Positions 35,401-50,400 of a stretch of DNA of 64,000 nucleotides are shown piece after piece. The notes beneath the pieces were generated by a model, which ran no database searches, had not been told where the DNA came from, and saw only the letters and a program-made list of their open reading frames with translations. Source of the DNA: Mytilus galloprovincialis (taxonomy: Eukaryota; Mollusca; Bivalvia; Mytilida; Mytilidae). Where the stretch lies: contig NC_134843.1 of NCBI RefSeq assembly GCF_965363235.1, positions 3,224,001 through 3,288,000 of the forward strand, given 5' to 3'. How positions within the stretch are numbered: position 1 is the stretch's first letter; each line of letters starts with the position of its first letter. Made by a program: the position numbers and the translations under genes.

Positions 35401-38400
35401 AAAAAGTTTTAATCTTATTTTCACCAAAAAGTATACAGATCATTTGACCATCATAAGAAACAACTATATTAAGTTTCATGAAATTTGGATAAGCCGTTCT
35501 CAAGTTACGGTGCGACATGTTTACGCCGGACAGACGGACGGACACCAGACATTTGTATAACATAATACGTCCCGTTAAAATTTTGACGGGCGTATAGACG
35601 GACAGACGGAGAGACACCGGACTTTTGTATAACATAATACGTCCTGTCAAAAATATAAAAATGACACTTACACTTGCCATACTTGGAGAAGAAGACAGCT
35701 GCATGTGAGACATGGGACTTCCTGACATGGGACTTCCATATGCTTGGACTGGTCCTACAACATTGGTCTGGTGAGAGTAACCATATGGTACCTGGTGTTG
35801 ATTTGACCAACTCCTACACATGAAAAATTGCAACAATTATCACAAAGATAATATTATTGAAAGGAATTTCCATTCAAAATTTCAATACAACAACAAACAA
35901 ATTCATAGCATGTATGTACATCTAACTGCTTGGTTCTCATTCAGAATATTATACGTTTTCACAGATTTAGGCATTACTTACATTTCACTAACAAATATGT
36001 AATAAATAGGTTATAAGTTGCTTCTTAACTCAATTCTATGTAAATGCTGTTATTATAAATTGCTTCACAATGGTGTGCATTGTGGTGTATTTATTTCTGT
36101 TTGAAATTCTGCAAAGTATTTGTAAGTACATTCAGATGCCCAGCAATCCTATGTCAAGCAGAAATCTTAATCCACATCAAAATATCAGATCCACCAATAA
36201 TGAATTACCTGATGATCAAACTGACTATTGGGTTCTGTATGTAATTTTTGTAACTTTGAGAATAGGAAAAATAACAAATTTTTAATATCTCATTAAAATC
36301 TACATTTTTGTAAAATAAAAATTAATGATTCATTCATAAATATGGAATTTTTTCTGGAAATACCCTAATAGCTAACAAAGAAATTTTACTTCACAAAACT
36401 GAATATGAATAATATAATCATGTTACTGAGAATTAATATTCTACAATCAGGTCCATAAAAAAGTAATATAAGGTAGAAACTTGAGAAAATGTACATCTTT
36501 GTCCTTAGGTCTTTGGTGGATATTGTAAATCATACTACTTATCCTAATTTTCATATAAGTTTACCCTGTTTGCACACTTTGTGGCTCCATGGTATTAGAC
36601 ATCTCTGCCATGCCACTCTCCCCTGCCGAAGTTGCCCTTGACCTTCCATGTCCCTCTACTCCTAGATTCTGCATTCGATTGGTTATATAACTCATACCAG
36701 GTCGTTTTTCAGCACCCATTGACTGCTGAGGGTTGTAATTAGCCATTGCCTGAGGAGAATTGTAATTAGCCATTGCCTGAGGAGGAGTGTAATAACCCGT
36801 TTGCTGAGGAGGGTTGTAATTAGCTGTCACAAAGCTATCACCTCCGCCACCATGTGGCATAGTCATGTCAGTTTTTCCTTCATGTGAAACCTTCCTTACT
36901 TGAGCTGTTTCCCCATGTGATATAATTCTTGGTTTTTGATTGGGTAAATGGTCATCAGCCTCTCCTGCAATGTTTTGCCGTCTGTGGTTCTGTCGTCTAG
37001 GATGCTGATGCCATTTGTCATCACAGTCTAAACATAGTTGTTTATTATCACATATCTCACATATCACTTCTGCCTGACGATTACCACATATATCACATGC
37101 TGAACCTGAAGAAATATTTCTATTTTATAAATTATTTGATTTTCAATTATTATGACTGCATTTCAAGTCAGATTTGAAGGAGACTAGTTTAAATCTCTGA
37201 TATAGTTCAAACCATTAATTTAGTAATTCTTAACCTACTTTATTAGCTCTATAGTATTTGAAATGTGTAAACAGACATGATATTTGCTGTTATCCATCCT
37301 GTAGACTAGGCTGCTATATTTCCATACTATATATTTTTACAAGTGAAAACATACTGTATGGATTTATATTAAAAATTTTACAAGAGAAAACATACCATTT
37401 GGAAGCACAAATATTTTACCCGTGAAAACATTTTTTACTAGTGAAAACTTACTGCTGGGAAACACTGATTCCTCTGTAGAAGTATTTACAATGCTGTCGT
37501 TGTTAGGTTGTGGTGATGCCTGTCAATTAAAAAAAACTTATGTTATATGTAATATTAAGTCTTTTTGTGTACTTGTAAAAAATCTATTTTATCTGAAAGA
37601 AAGCAACTTGAGGCTCTCAACAGCCTGTGTCACTCACCTTGGTCTATTTGCATATTAAACAATGGACACAGATAAATTCATGACAAAATTGTGTTTTGGT
37701 AATCATAATGTGTTTGGAGATCTTACTTTACTGGACATTCTTCTTGCTACAATTATCTCTATCTATAATGAACTTGGCCCAGTAATTACAGTGGAAAATA
37801 TATTCTAAAAATTTGCAAAAATTTACGAAAATTGTTAACTAGAGGCTCTAAAGAGCCTGTGTCGCTCACCTTGGTATATGTGAATATTAAACAAAGGAAG
37901 CAGATGGATTCATGACAAAATTGTGTTTAGGTGATGGTGATGTGTTTGTACATCTTACTTTACTGAACATTCTTGCTCCTTACAATTATCTCTATCTATA
38001 ATGATCTTGGCCCAGTAGTTTCAGTGGAAAATGTTAGTAAAAATTTACAAATTTTATGAAAATTGTTAAAAATTGACTATAAAGGACAATAACTCCTTAG
38101 GGGGTCAACTGACCATTTTTGTCATGTTTGACTTATCTTTAGGTCTTACTTTGCTGTACATTATTGCTGTTTACAGTTTATCTCTATCTATAATAATATT
38201 CAAGATAATAACAAAAAACGTCAAAATTTTCTTAAAATTACCAATTATGGGGCAGCAACCCAACAACCGGTTGTCGGATCCATCTGAAAATTTCAGGGCA
38301 GATAGATCTTGACATGATAAACAATTTCACTCCGTCAGATTTGCTCTAAATGCTTTGATTTTTGAGTTATAAGCCAAAAACTGCATTTTACCCCTATGTC

Positions 38401-41400
38401 CTATATTTAGCCATGGCAGCCATCTTGGTTGGATGGCCGGGTCACCGGACACATTTTTTAAACTACATACCCCAAAGATGATTGTGGCCAAGTTTGGATT
38501 AATTTAGCCCAGTAGTTTCAGAGGAGAAGATTTTTGTAAAAGATCACTAAGATTTACGAAAAATGGTTAAAAATTGACTATAAAGGGCAATAACTCCTTA
38601 AGGGGTCAACTGACCATTTCGGTCACGTTGACTTATTTGTAAATCTAACTTTGCTGAACATTATTGCTGTTTACAGTTTATCTCTATCTATAATAATATT
38701 CAAGATAATAACCAAAAACAGCAAAATTTCCATAAAATTACCAATTCAGGGGCAGCAACCCATCAACGGGTTGTCCGATTCATCTGAAAATTTCTGGGCA
38801 GATAGATCTTGACCTGATAAACAATTTTACCCCATGTCAGATTTGCTCTAAATGCTTTGATTTTTGAGTTATAAGCCAAAAACTGCATTTTACCCCTATG
38901 TCCTATATTTAGCCGTGGCAGCCATCTTGGTTGGATGGTCGGGTCACCGGACACATTTTTTGAACTACATACCCCAAAGATGATTGTGGCCAAGTTTGGA
39001 TTAATTTAGCCCAGTAGTTTCAGAGGAGAAGATTTTTGTAAAAGATTACTAAGATTTACGAAAAATGGTTAAAAATTGACTATAAAGGGCAATAACTCCT
39101 TAAGGGGTCAACTGACCATTTCGGTCATGTTGACTTATTTGTAAATCTTACTTTGCTGAACATTATTGCTGTTTACAGTTTATCTCTATCTATAATAATA
39201 TTCAAGATAATAACCAAAAACAGCAAAATTTCCATAAAATTACCAATTCAGGGGCAGCAACCCATCAACGGGTTGTCCGATTCATCTGAAAATTTCTGGG
39301 CAGATAGATCTTGACCTGATAAACAATTTTACCCCATGTCAGATTTGCTCTAAATGCTTTGGTTTTTGAGTTATAAGCCAAAAACTGCATTTTACCCCTA
39401 TGTTCTATTTTTAGCCATGGCGGCCATCTTGGTTGGTTGGCGGGGTCACCGGACACATTTTTTAAACTAGATACCCCAATGATGATTGTGGCCAAGTTTG
39501 ATTAAATTTGGCTTAGTAGTTTCAGAGGAGAAGATTTTTGTAAAATTTAACGACGACGGACGCAGGACGACGACGGACGACGGACGCAGGACGACGGACG
39601 CCGGACTCAAAGTGATGGGAAAAGCTCACTTGGCCCTTCTGGCCAGGTGAGCTAAAAATTGACTATAAAGGGCAATAACTCCTTAATGGCTCAACTGAAC
39701 ATTTTGGTCATGTAGACTTATTTGTAGATCTTACTTTGCTGAACATTATTGCTGTTTACAGTTTATCTCGATCTATATTAATATTCAAGATAATAAGCAA
39801 AAACTGCAAAATTTCCTTGAATTACCATTTCAGGGGCAGCAACCCAACAACGGGTTGTCCGATTCGTCTGAAAATTTCAGGGCAGATAGATATTGACCTA
39901 ATAGATGATTTTACCCATTGTCAGATTTGCTCTAAATGCTTTGGTTTTAGTGTTATAAGCTAAAATCTACATTTTACCCCTATGCTCTATTTTTAGCCAT
40001 GGCAGCCATCTTGGTTGGTTGGCAGGGTCACGCCACACATTTTTTAAACTAGCTACCCCAATGATGATTGTGGCAAAGTTAGGTTAAATTTGGCCCCGTA
40101 GTTTCAGAGGAGAAGATTTTTGTAAAAGTTAACGACGACGGACGAAGACAACGGACGACGACGGCGGACACCCAAGTGATGGAAAAAGCTAGGCTTGCAA
40201 GGCTTTTGTTATATTTTTGTATTGATTGCAAATCAATTGCTCATAACCGCCTAGTCCATCACATGGTTACAAATGACTCTTAACAAATAATAAAGTTATC
40301 ATATGACAATGTGGATGAAATAAATTAATTCTATTGTTCCATGTTAAAGTGAAGATAACAAAATTGTGAAGTTTAATTAGATTTGGAAGTGTCATTTAGT
40401 CCCAGTTGATTTATCATTTCAATGTAAATCCTTAGTATTTTTGATGACATACCTGCACTTGTGGAACACTAGGTTCTGACATGACACTAGGGGAATTCTC
40501 TGATGATACAGGTTTGGAAGTTGATGTTGACGTAGAGATAGAAGGTGACGACGACTCAAATGAAATAGACTTCCCTTGTGCCATCAGCTTGGCCATAATA
40601 GGTATTTGGTTGGAATCAATACGACCTAAACTTGGCTGAGCATTGTGTAACTGAGGTACAGACCTGAAAAACAAAGATAGATTGATAGATTAATTGGTGT
40701 TTAATGCCACTTTCTGCACTCTTTGCCTTATCATGTCGCCCAGGAAAACTGGCTATCTTATATTTTATTCCATTAGGATATGAGTAGAACCCACCTGCAT
40801 TGAGTGGGGTTCAAACTGCAAATAGCATTTAATGAATATAGGACTGTATTTGCCAAAAAAAAGGAAAGAATTAAAGACATAAATATATGAACAAGAAGCT
40901 AATTTGATAAAAATAAGCTACACTTGTAAAGATTTGACAATACTATTTCATGTTTTAGAGAACTATCTGTACCTTCTGGTTTTGTGGTAAAGATAATGGA
41001 GGCAGAAATTTCATTGACTGAAGTAACAATTACCAGAATAGAATACAGAATGGAGCATTGTTGGATTCTTTTATTTGAAGCACAGACACAGAAGCTGCAT
41101 TTCAATCAGATTGAAAAAAGGGGCATTCATACTGTCTGGAAAACACCAGTAAATTAAAAAATCTAAATATATATATATTAATAACTTACGCAACAGATTG
41201 TGGAACAACAAACTGTGGTTGAGGTTGTGCTTCCTGTACGCCAGTATTAGCTGTAACATAGCTGAAGGCTGATGATTCTGGTCTAGAGGGCTGTTGACTT
41301 TGATCTGCAGCGGTTCTGAAACTGCTGGGAGTAGGACTAGACAATGGACTGTTACCATACTGTGACGTGGATAAACGTGTCTCTGGGAGATAACTGTCAG

Positions 41401-44400
41401 GCTTTATTGTAGGCTAAAAGTAAATCAAATCATCATTACAATGTATAAGAAACATTTAATTATAAAGCCTTAAAGTTGTAAAGGCTATTGTCTGTTCTTT
41501 GGTCAGGTTGTTGTCTCTTTGACATATTCCCCATTTCCATTCTCAATTTAACTTCAATTTTAGATACAAAAAAAAATCTTTTTATCAATTGAGTGTGGTC
41601 ATGCCTAACTTGCGTTTACTGTTATGAGTGATAAACAGATTTTAATATAGATCACAAAGACCCTATTGTAACAACAGGATGTTTATTTTGGTTTTCTATC
41701 AATTTTATCACAATTTATATATGTATAATACGAGTTTTGATAATGTGATCATTAAGAGAAATCCAATAAAATTGGTATCCAATGAAAAATAATGAATCCA
41801 CAGTAATTAATCCTAAACAATATGTCAATGTAAACCTATCTTAAAAATTTGATTTTGCCTAATTATTAACAACCTAAGATTACAGTTATATGAATTTCAT
41901 CAGCTGACTGTTCAGTTTTTATTGTTTATAGTAATCTACCTCAAATTGCGATAATTTTTTAATCCATTCCAACATCGAATAAAAATATAGTTATTGTAAT
42001 AAATCAAGGGTCTTGTCTTTCAAATTCTTATTTATTATAATTATCTACTGATTTTTCCTTTCACTACTTTATAAATGCCTAACTACAGTCTGCACCAAAA
42101 ACTTTTTCAACTTCTAGTCAAATGACCAATATACTGACATTTTTCTTATTGATCCAAACAAAGTTTTGCAAAACTTACCAGTCTGAATGAAATTTTACTT
42201 GTCTGGGGCATCGGACTAGTGGCTAACCGTGCAGACTGTAACTATTATAAACAAACAAACCTGGTTAAGAGAAGGATCTCTGACTTGGCTAACTGAAGTA
42301 ACTGGACTTGCAGGAATATTGTCCAACACTGAACTTGGATCAACCTGCTGTAGTTTGTTCCGAAATCTCTTCAATTCTATTCTAAAGATAGATAGAGCAT
42401 TTAAGTAGAAAATAATACAATATAACATTATATGTTCCCAAACCTCTTCAACTCTATTCTAAAGATACATGTACATAAAGCATTCAAGTAGGAAATAATA
42501 CAATATAACATTCTATATTCCAACCAGGTGCTCTGCAGGGCGCAGCTTTATACGACCGCAGAGGTCGAACCCTGAACAGTTGGGGCAAGTATGGACAAAA
42601 CATTCAAGCGTGATACAGCTCTGAATTTGGATTGTGATCAAATTTTTGACATTACATGGTTTTTTTTTACACAAAACAAATGTCAAGATTTTACAAATCA
42701 ATTAAAGATTTCTTCTTCAAACTTTTTAAATCTAAAATTAAATAGTTGATCATGACACAGCATAGGTTTCTGACACAGAACGAATGTGGTCTAATGAACT
42801 TAAAAGTTTTTTTTTGCCTTTGAGCAATTCACTATGCTGTTGAATATTAATCCTCTCAAAAAAATGTTTGAAGAAATTTTCTTTTTAATTATGAAATCTG
42901 AAATGAGAAAAATTTAACCCCCCCCCCCTTTTTTTCACATTTCCCTTTTTCCAAAACTGATATCAATTCAAATTTCTAATGGAGTTTGCAACAATAACTA
43001 CTCTTTTAAATACATCATAAAATATTAAAATGTAAAATAAAGTGCTTGTTATCACTGAATGGTAAAGATTGGTTGGTAGTAAAAGTGAATATACATTGTT
43101 TATTGTATAAAACAATAAAAAAACTTCATCAGCAACATTTTATATTGGCAAATTTCCAATGAAGTTATTTACATAAAGTTATTGGCAAATAAAAATAGAA
43201 AATGACATCATAGTCATGTCTGGCAAATGTCCAACATACATTATCTAAAAACATTTTAGATAAGATAAGGAAAAAAAGCTTTATCAGCAACATTTTATAT
43301 TGGCAAATTTCCAATGAAGTCATTTACATAAAGTTATTGGCAAATAAAAATAGAAAATGACATCATAGTCATGTCTGGCAAATTTCCAACATATATTATC
43401 AACTACTATTCTATACAAAGAAAGATAACTCCAATTGAAAATTAATTGCTATTACACAATATTGTGCAATTAGATATTTCTTGCTATTGTGCAATACTGT
43501 GCAATTGAAAATTTCTTGCTATTGCACAATATTTCATATGGAATCCTGGTTTGGACCAACTTGAAAACTGGGCCCATAATCAAAAATCAAAGTACATATT
43601 TAGATAAAGCATATCAAATAAGCCCAAGAATTTAATTTTTGTTAAAATCAAACTTAGTTTAATTTTGGACCCTTTGGACCTTAATGTAGACCAATTTGAA
43701 AACTGGACCAAAAATTAAGAATCTACATACACAGTTAGATTTTGCATATCAAAGAACCCATTTATTCAATTTTTGATGAAATCAAACAAAGTTTAATTTT
43801 AGACCCCCATTTGGACCAACTTGAAAACTAGGCCAATAATTAAAAATCTAGGTACATTTTTAAATTCAGCATATCAAAGAACCCCAAGGATTCAATTTTT
43901 GTTAAAATCAAACTAAGTTTAATTTTGGACCCTTTGGACCTTAATGTAGACCAATTTGAAAACGGGACCAAAAGTTAAGAATCTACATACATAGTTAGAT
44001 TCGGCATATCAAAGAACCCCAATTATTCAATTTTTGATGAAATCACACAAAGTTCAATTTTGGACCCTTTGGGCCCCTTATTCCTAAACTGTTATGACCA
44101 AAACTCCCAAAATCAATACCAACCTTCCTTTTGTGGTCATAAACATTGTGTTTAAATTTCATTGATTTCTATTTACTTAAACTAAAGTTATTGTGCGAAA
44201 ACCTAGAATAATGCTTATTTGGGCCCTTTTTTGGCCCCTAATTCCTAAACTGTTGGAACCAAAACTCCCAAAATCAACCCCAACCTTTCTTTTGTGGTCA
44301 TAAACCTTGTGTCAAAATTTCATAGATTTCTATTAACTTAAACTAAAGTTATAGTGTGAAAACCAAGAAAATGCTTATTTGGGCCCTTTTTGGCCCCTAA

Positions 44401-47400
44401 TTCCTAAAATGTTGGGACCAAAACTCCCATAATCAATACCAACCTTCCTTTTGTGGTCATAAACCTTGTGTTAAAATTTCATAGATTTCCATTCACTTTT
44501 ACTAAAGTTAGAGTGCGAAAACTAAAAGTATTTGGACGCCGGACGACGACGACGACGACGACGACGCCGCCGACGCCAACGTGATAGCAATATACGACGA
44601 AAAATTTTTCAAATTTTGCGGTCGTATAAAAACTCTTCAACTCTTGTCTGAAGATAGAAAGAGTATTCAAGTAGGCAATAATACAATATAACATTCTATA
44701 AAAGATTCATGTAGAAAGACATGATGGCTCAATACCAGTTTAAACATTTATGACAATAAATGTAAAATATGTCCATGGGACACACATAATGCCCCTACCT
44801 GCATATTACATTATAAAGACAAAACATAATGCACCTACCTGCATATTACATTATAAAAACACAACATAATGCCCCTACCTGCATATAACATTATAATGAC
44901 ACATAACTAGAGAACTGTAACAGTGACACCCATATTTCAACTTGATCAGTGTTTAATGGTAATAAGCATTGTGTATAATATTTGTTTGAGGAAAACTACA
45001 GGTAGAGAACAGAAACCAATTTGGGACGTATATATGGAGGGACAAGGGTAACACTTAATGCACCTTTGCCAAGTGGCAGGAACATCAAAATATGTTTTTA
45101 TTTGTTGGCAGACTATTTGAAAACCAAGACACCAAAATGAAAAATAGTTCTATCTTGGTTTTGAAATTAAGTTGCTTTTCAGAACTCTCCAGTTTAAATC
45201 ATTAAATAAACTTATACTTGACCATTTATCATGTATATAACAAGCTGTTTTGAAAGCTAACATGAATTTTAGATTCATGAAAATTCTGAAAAAGTCTTAA
45301 AATAAAGTTTAATTCCATTATCTGAGACTTAATCTGGATGTGATCTAGTAAAATACTTACAAAGTATTCTTGGGAAGAAGTTTGTCAATAAACTGGCTAT
45401 GTGGGTGAGATCCAGTCATGAAATACTGAAGTTCTTGTTTCCCAAGTAATATATCAGCCAACATTTGAGTTAGAACCTCTGGATCTGTTTTGCCATCATC
45501 CGGGAATGCCAGTCCGTCCTTTATATCCTTTGTATAGCCCATCATTTTCATTAATTCTCTTCCTCCCTAAAAAATATAGTTTTTTTAGTGTGTTTTTGAA
45601 ACTACAATACTTAGTTCATATGAAATATTGACCTTATTGGCCAAGTGTTCTAAGTAGTTCAACTACTGCAATCACTACCCAGTCAATGCTGATGTTATAA
45701 GTTTGAACTCTTCTTGTGCTGGTGCACTCGTTTCCAATCTTAAATGACCAGAACTGTCAGTTTTCCTACAAATGGTTAGTGTTTTTTCCCAGGGACTCTG
45801 GCTTCTTCCTACTCCAGCAATAAAAACTGCCACAAAATAGCACAATAGTGTAGAAAGTGGTATTCAACATTAATCAATCAATCATTGGAAATCATTCATG
45901 TATTCTTTTCTCATTTGCTCCATGTTTAGAATTGTAAACAAGTAACATAAAAAGATGGTGTTTCAAAACAGCAAAGAAATTTATATAGGAAAATTAAAAA
46001 TGAAAGTAAACATGGTAGAATGTTTCTGTGAACACAAATGCCCCTACACAAGCTTGCTTTCCAACAAAATGGGACAGACGGCAGGATTGAAAGATAGAAA
46101 GACAGAAGGAGAAAGGGTCAAGAGTAATAATTTAATGCCCCTTTGCTGTGCAATTGGACCATAAATATATTCTTAAGAGGGTCAGTAATTTGCAAAAGTA
46201 GGTAAGAAAATTATATCTTTAACATGCCTAAATCTTTTAGAATCATTCCACTCTACCCTCTATATCAACATATATAATTAAAATAAATAAGCAATATTAT
46301 GATGCCGTGGAACCATTTCTCTGTATGCAGTATAAATATATGACTAAAAAAAACACACTTTCACTGCATATAGAAAGAGAAAAAAAGATCTGACGAAAGA
46401 ATAAAGCAGTCCTTACCTGTATAGCATCAACCCTGTCTTTGAAGATCTGGTTAGAAAACTTGACATACTTCCACATGTTTGACCTATTTTCTTCAGGTTT
46501 GAGCAAGTGTCTGGTATATTTTTCTAAGATACTCAGTGCTATGGTGATTCTAGTCAGCTGATCAACATTCTGACGGGAAAATAATATTTTATACAGTTGA
46601 CAATTGTACAATGTAAGTCAAATATAATAATTAAATTACATTCAATTGAAGTTAGTGTGCAAATAAAACAAGAATTTACTGTTTTTCTCTGAATACTACT
46701 TTGAATATGCAGCTGATTCACATATGTAACAGGCAGATTAAAAGTGACATTATGTTATATCTGATTTTCTACTTCAAATTCAATAAAACCAATGTCCTAT
46801 TTTTGTTAAGGTTTCTTTTTTTAAGTGTCAATTTATTCTAAACATGATTCTTTTTTTCGAGACTACAAAACTATGTGCTGGGAAAAGTAACACTACCAAA
46901 AGGAGTAGGGGCAATAAGGCCCTTATTTGGCCCAAAAATTACTGCAAATCTAAAAGTTATCGTACATATTCTTAAATTACTGAAAAATTTACTAAGGTAC
47001 AAGGTATTCAGAATAACAAAATAAATTTAATATTGAACAAGTTACCATGGCAACAAATCATGACTTAATCTGCATATATTGTAATATTTCATGATATTCC
47101 TTTTTTTTCCATCAAATTTTAAGTATATTTTAGATTGAAAAAATATGTGTGCACCTAGGAAACAACATTTAAATATTTGATGAGATTATGTCAGTAATTA
47201 TAAAAAGCTTCTGTTAAATTATTTTATTGTTTCTTGGCTGCGCACGATGTTTTCACAACAAAAATAACCAGATGAAACATGAAACATGAAAACTTAATTA
47301 AACGCCTATTTCTACATATACAATATGTATTCAATGGCGTTGTACATAAATGACATATAAAATACAAAAATACTATACAAAAATACAATATGTATGTACT

Positions 47401-50400
47401 ATACCAAAAATTGAAAATATACACTGTGATACACAAGAAAAAAGTCAGAAAAGTTCAAAATAATTTTCGAAATACAATGTTTTCAACCGACATTTAAAAG
47501 TATCCAAAGATTCAGAATTTTTTACATTTGTACCTAGTTCATTCCACAATTTTGGCCCAATAGTACTAAAGCTTCTATCTGAAAAAGTTTTCTTTTTGTT
47601 ATATGGGACTGCATAACAACCAATAGATGACTCTGACGACCTTAATGAACGTTTCGACACTTGAGGATTTAACAAATTGATCAAATATGACGGTGCATTA
47701 CCTACATGACAGTTGTACATATATGTTAAGATTTTGAATGTAATTCTGGCTTTGATCGGAAGCCAGTGTAAGTCAAACAATGCCTGCTTAGCACTATCAT
47801 ACTTAGAACGGTTTAACACAAGTTTGGCACACATATTCTGTACACGTTGCAATTTATATAAATCAGTTTGTGAAATTCCAAAAAGTATAACATTGCAATA
47901 ATCTAAATGTGATATAACCAAAGATAAGGCCAAAGTTTCAGTTGCTTCTTTCGATAGATAGGATCTTATGCACTTTATTTTGTAGTAGTTCATCATTGCT
48001 GTTTTACATTTTTTAGTAATATGGTCTTTGAAGTTTAGAGTCTCATCCAGAAAAGCTCCTAAGTACCGTATACATGTTTTTGATTTTATAACATCTCCAC
48101 AAATGATTATGTCTTTTGTCTGACATTTAGAGAGTTGGCGTCGACTGCCAAAGAAAATAAACTCTGTTTTCGCATTGTTCATTTTTAGTTTGTTACTGTT
48201 CATCCAGGTGTTTATATGAACAGCGCAGTCCTGTAAGTCACGAATTGCATCCATCTCATTCGTTAATGTTGGCACAAAACGTTTATTAGCAGTATGGTCT
48301 TCGGCAAATCCGTACACAGTAATAGATGGTGGAATAATGTCGAATAGAGTTCCGGCGTAGACTAAATAAAGCCAGGGACCTAAGCAACTTCCCTGTGGTA
48401 CGCTACATTCAAGTTGTCGCTCTGATGATGTTGTAGAGCTGACATTTACACGACAGCTTCGAGGTCTCAAATAGGAATCGATCCATTTAAGTGCGGTTCC
48501 ATTTACACCGTACTGATATTCGAGTACTTTTATCAAAATACTATGATCTACAGTATCGAATGCTGCACTTAAATCAACGGCGATCATAGCGGTGACTTCT
48601 TGATGCTCCATCCCATCGAGTATGTCATTAACGAGTCGTAGAAGGGCCGATTCGCACGAATGGAATTGACGATACGCAGATTGGTTTATAGGAAGGAGAT
48701 CATGATCTTTCACGTGTTCATTCAGTCTATATAGCGCACATTTTTCAATTAATTTAGACAGGAAAGACAAGTTGCTTACTGGTCTATAATTTGAGTAAAT
48801 TAGTTCAAGACCAGCCTTTTTCAGCAGAGGCCTGACTACCGCTTGCTTCCATCTAATGGGAAGACGCCTTGACTAAGAGACAAGTTAACTAACTTTGTGA
48901 TAACAGGCAACAATTCACTAAGGAACGATTTAAGTACTTTCGTAGGCAAAATGTCAAGTTCGCATGATTTACATTGCAATTTATTTATGATGGTCTTAAC
49001 TTCGTCTTCTGAAAGATTTTTAAATGATGTAAATAACGGAACGTCTTTGAACAATGGTTTGTAATCGTCAAAGTCTCTCAGAGAATCACGAATTGTTTTT
49101 ATTTTGTTCATGAAGAAGTCCGCAAATTTATCGGGAAGTTCGTTTTCGTTTTCAAGGGCTGGCATCGGATTTTCCGCCTTACTACCTGTTAAGTCTTTTA
49201 CGAATTTATATAGCTTTTTAGAATCACCTTTAAAAGAAAGTACTTTTTGACTAAGAATGGAACCAGATGCTCCGCAGGGCAAATCTTTATGCGACCGCAA
49301 TAGGTTGGAGCAAGTATTGACAAAACATTCAAGCTTGATACAGCTCTGGATCATGATAAAATAATTGACACATTATTTGTTTCTGACACAGATTGAATAT
49401 GGTCTAATGAACTTAAAATTATTTTTTTGCTTTTTATCGTTATTATTAATCCCCTCAAAAAAATGTAATGAAGAAATTTTCATTTCAACTTCTGAAATCT
49501 GAAATGAGAAAAATTGCACCCCCCAATTTTTTTCACCTTCCCATTTCCCTTATAACAACAATCATCTCAATTCAAATTTCTAATGGAGTTTGCAACAATT
49601 ACTACTCATTCAAATACATCATAAAATATTAAAATATAAAATGACTTATAGTCATGGTTAAAATTAACATTAACTAACACATGTAGTAACTTTTAAAATA
49701 ATTTTACAGCTAATCATCTCAAGACACACACCATTTCTTAATATATAATTTTCAAGCAGCGTAGGGGAAGTAATAAAACATATTCATTTTATATAACAGT
49801 ATTCTATAAATGGAATAGAGTTGCCTCCCTCACACTACTTTTAAATTGTCAAAATTGTCCTTTATCAAGAAAAAAAACCTTATTTTCCCCTTTTTATACC
49901 CCTAATTGCTAAAAGATTTGAGCCATAACCCCCAAATAACCATACCTTTGTAGTATGGAAACTTATGGTATAATTTCAGAGATTTATACAACTACAACAC
50001 AAGTTATTGACAGAAAACTACAAAAATGCTAATTTGGGCCCTTTTTTGCCCTTAATTCCTAAACCATTGTGACCATAACCCTCAAAATTTATCCCAAGCT
50101 TCCTTTTGTGGTTATAAACATTGTGTAAAAATTTTATTGATTTTTATTAACTTATACTAAAGTTATTATCCAGAAACCATGCGTCTTGGGACGACAACAA
50201 CATGATACCATTATACGACACAAAATTTTTTTTTGCGGTCGTATAAAAATAGAAAAATTGCATAAATTCTGTGTTTTTCATCATTTTTTGTGAAAACAGT
50301 ACATATTATGACGCAAGTGTGACGTCATCAGATAAAAAACTTTATGTTTTCATTTATATTTCTTGACCCTGTGCAATTCTAAATATCATGTGCCAATTTG

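Noticed and set aside
35399-35836. 145-residue minus-strand ORF
   Set aside because: Only the part within exon 9 (35672-35813) is coding; the rest reads into intron and family H repeat.
38763-39495. Two 76-residue ORFs that look like paralogues
   Set aside because: They are copies of the tandem unit of repeat family E.
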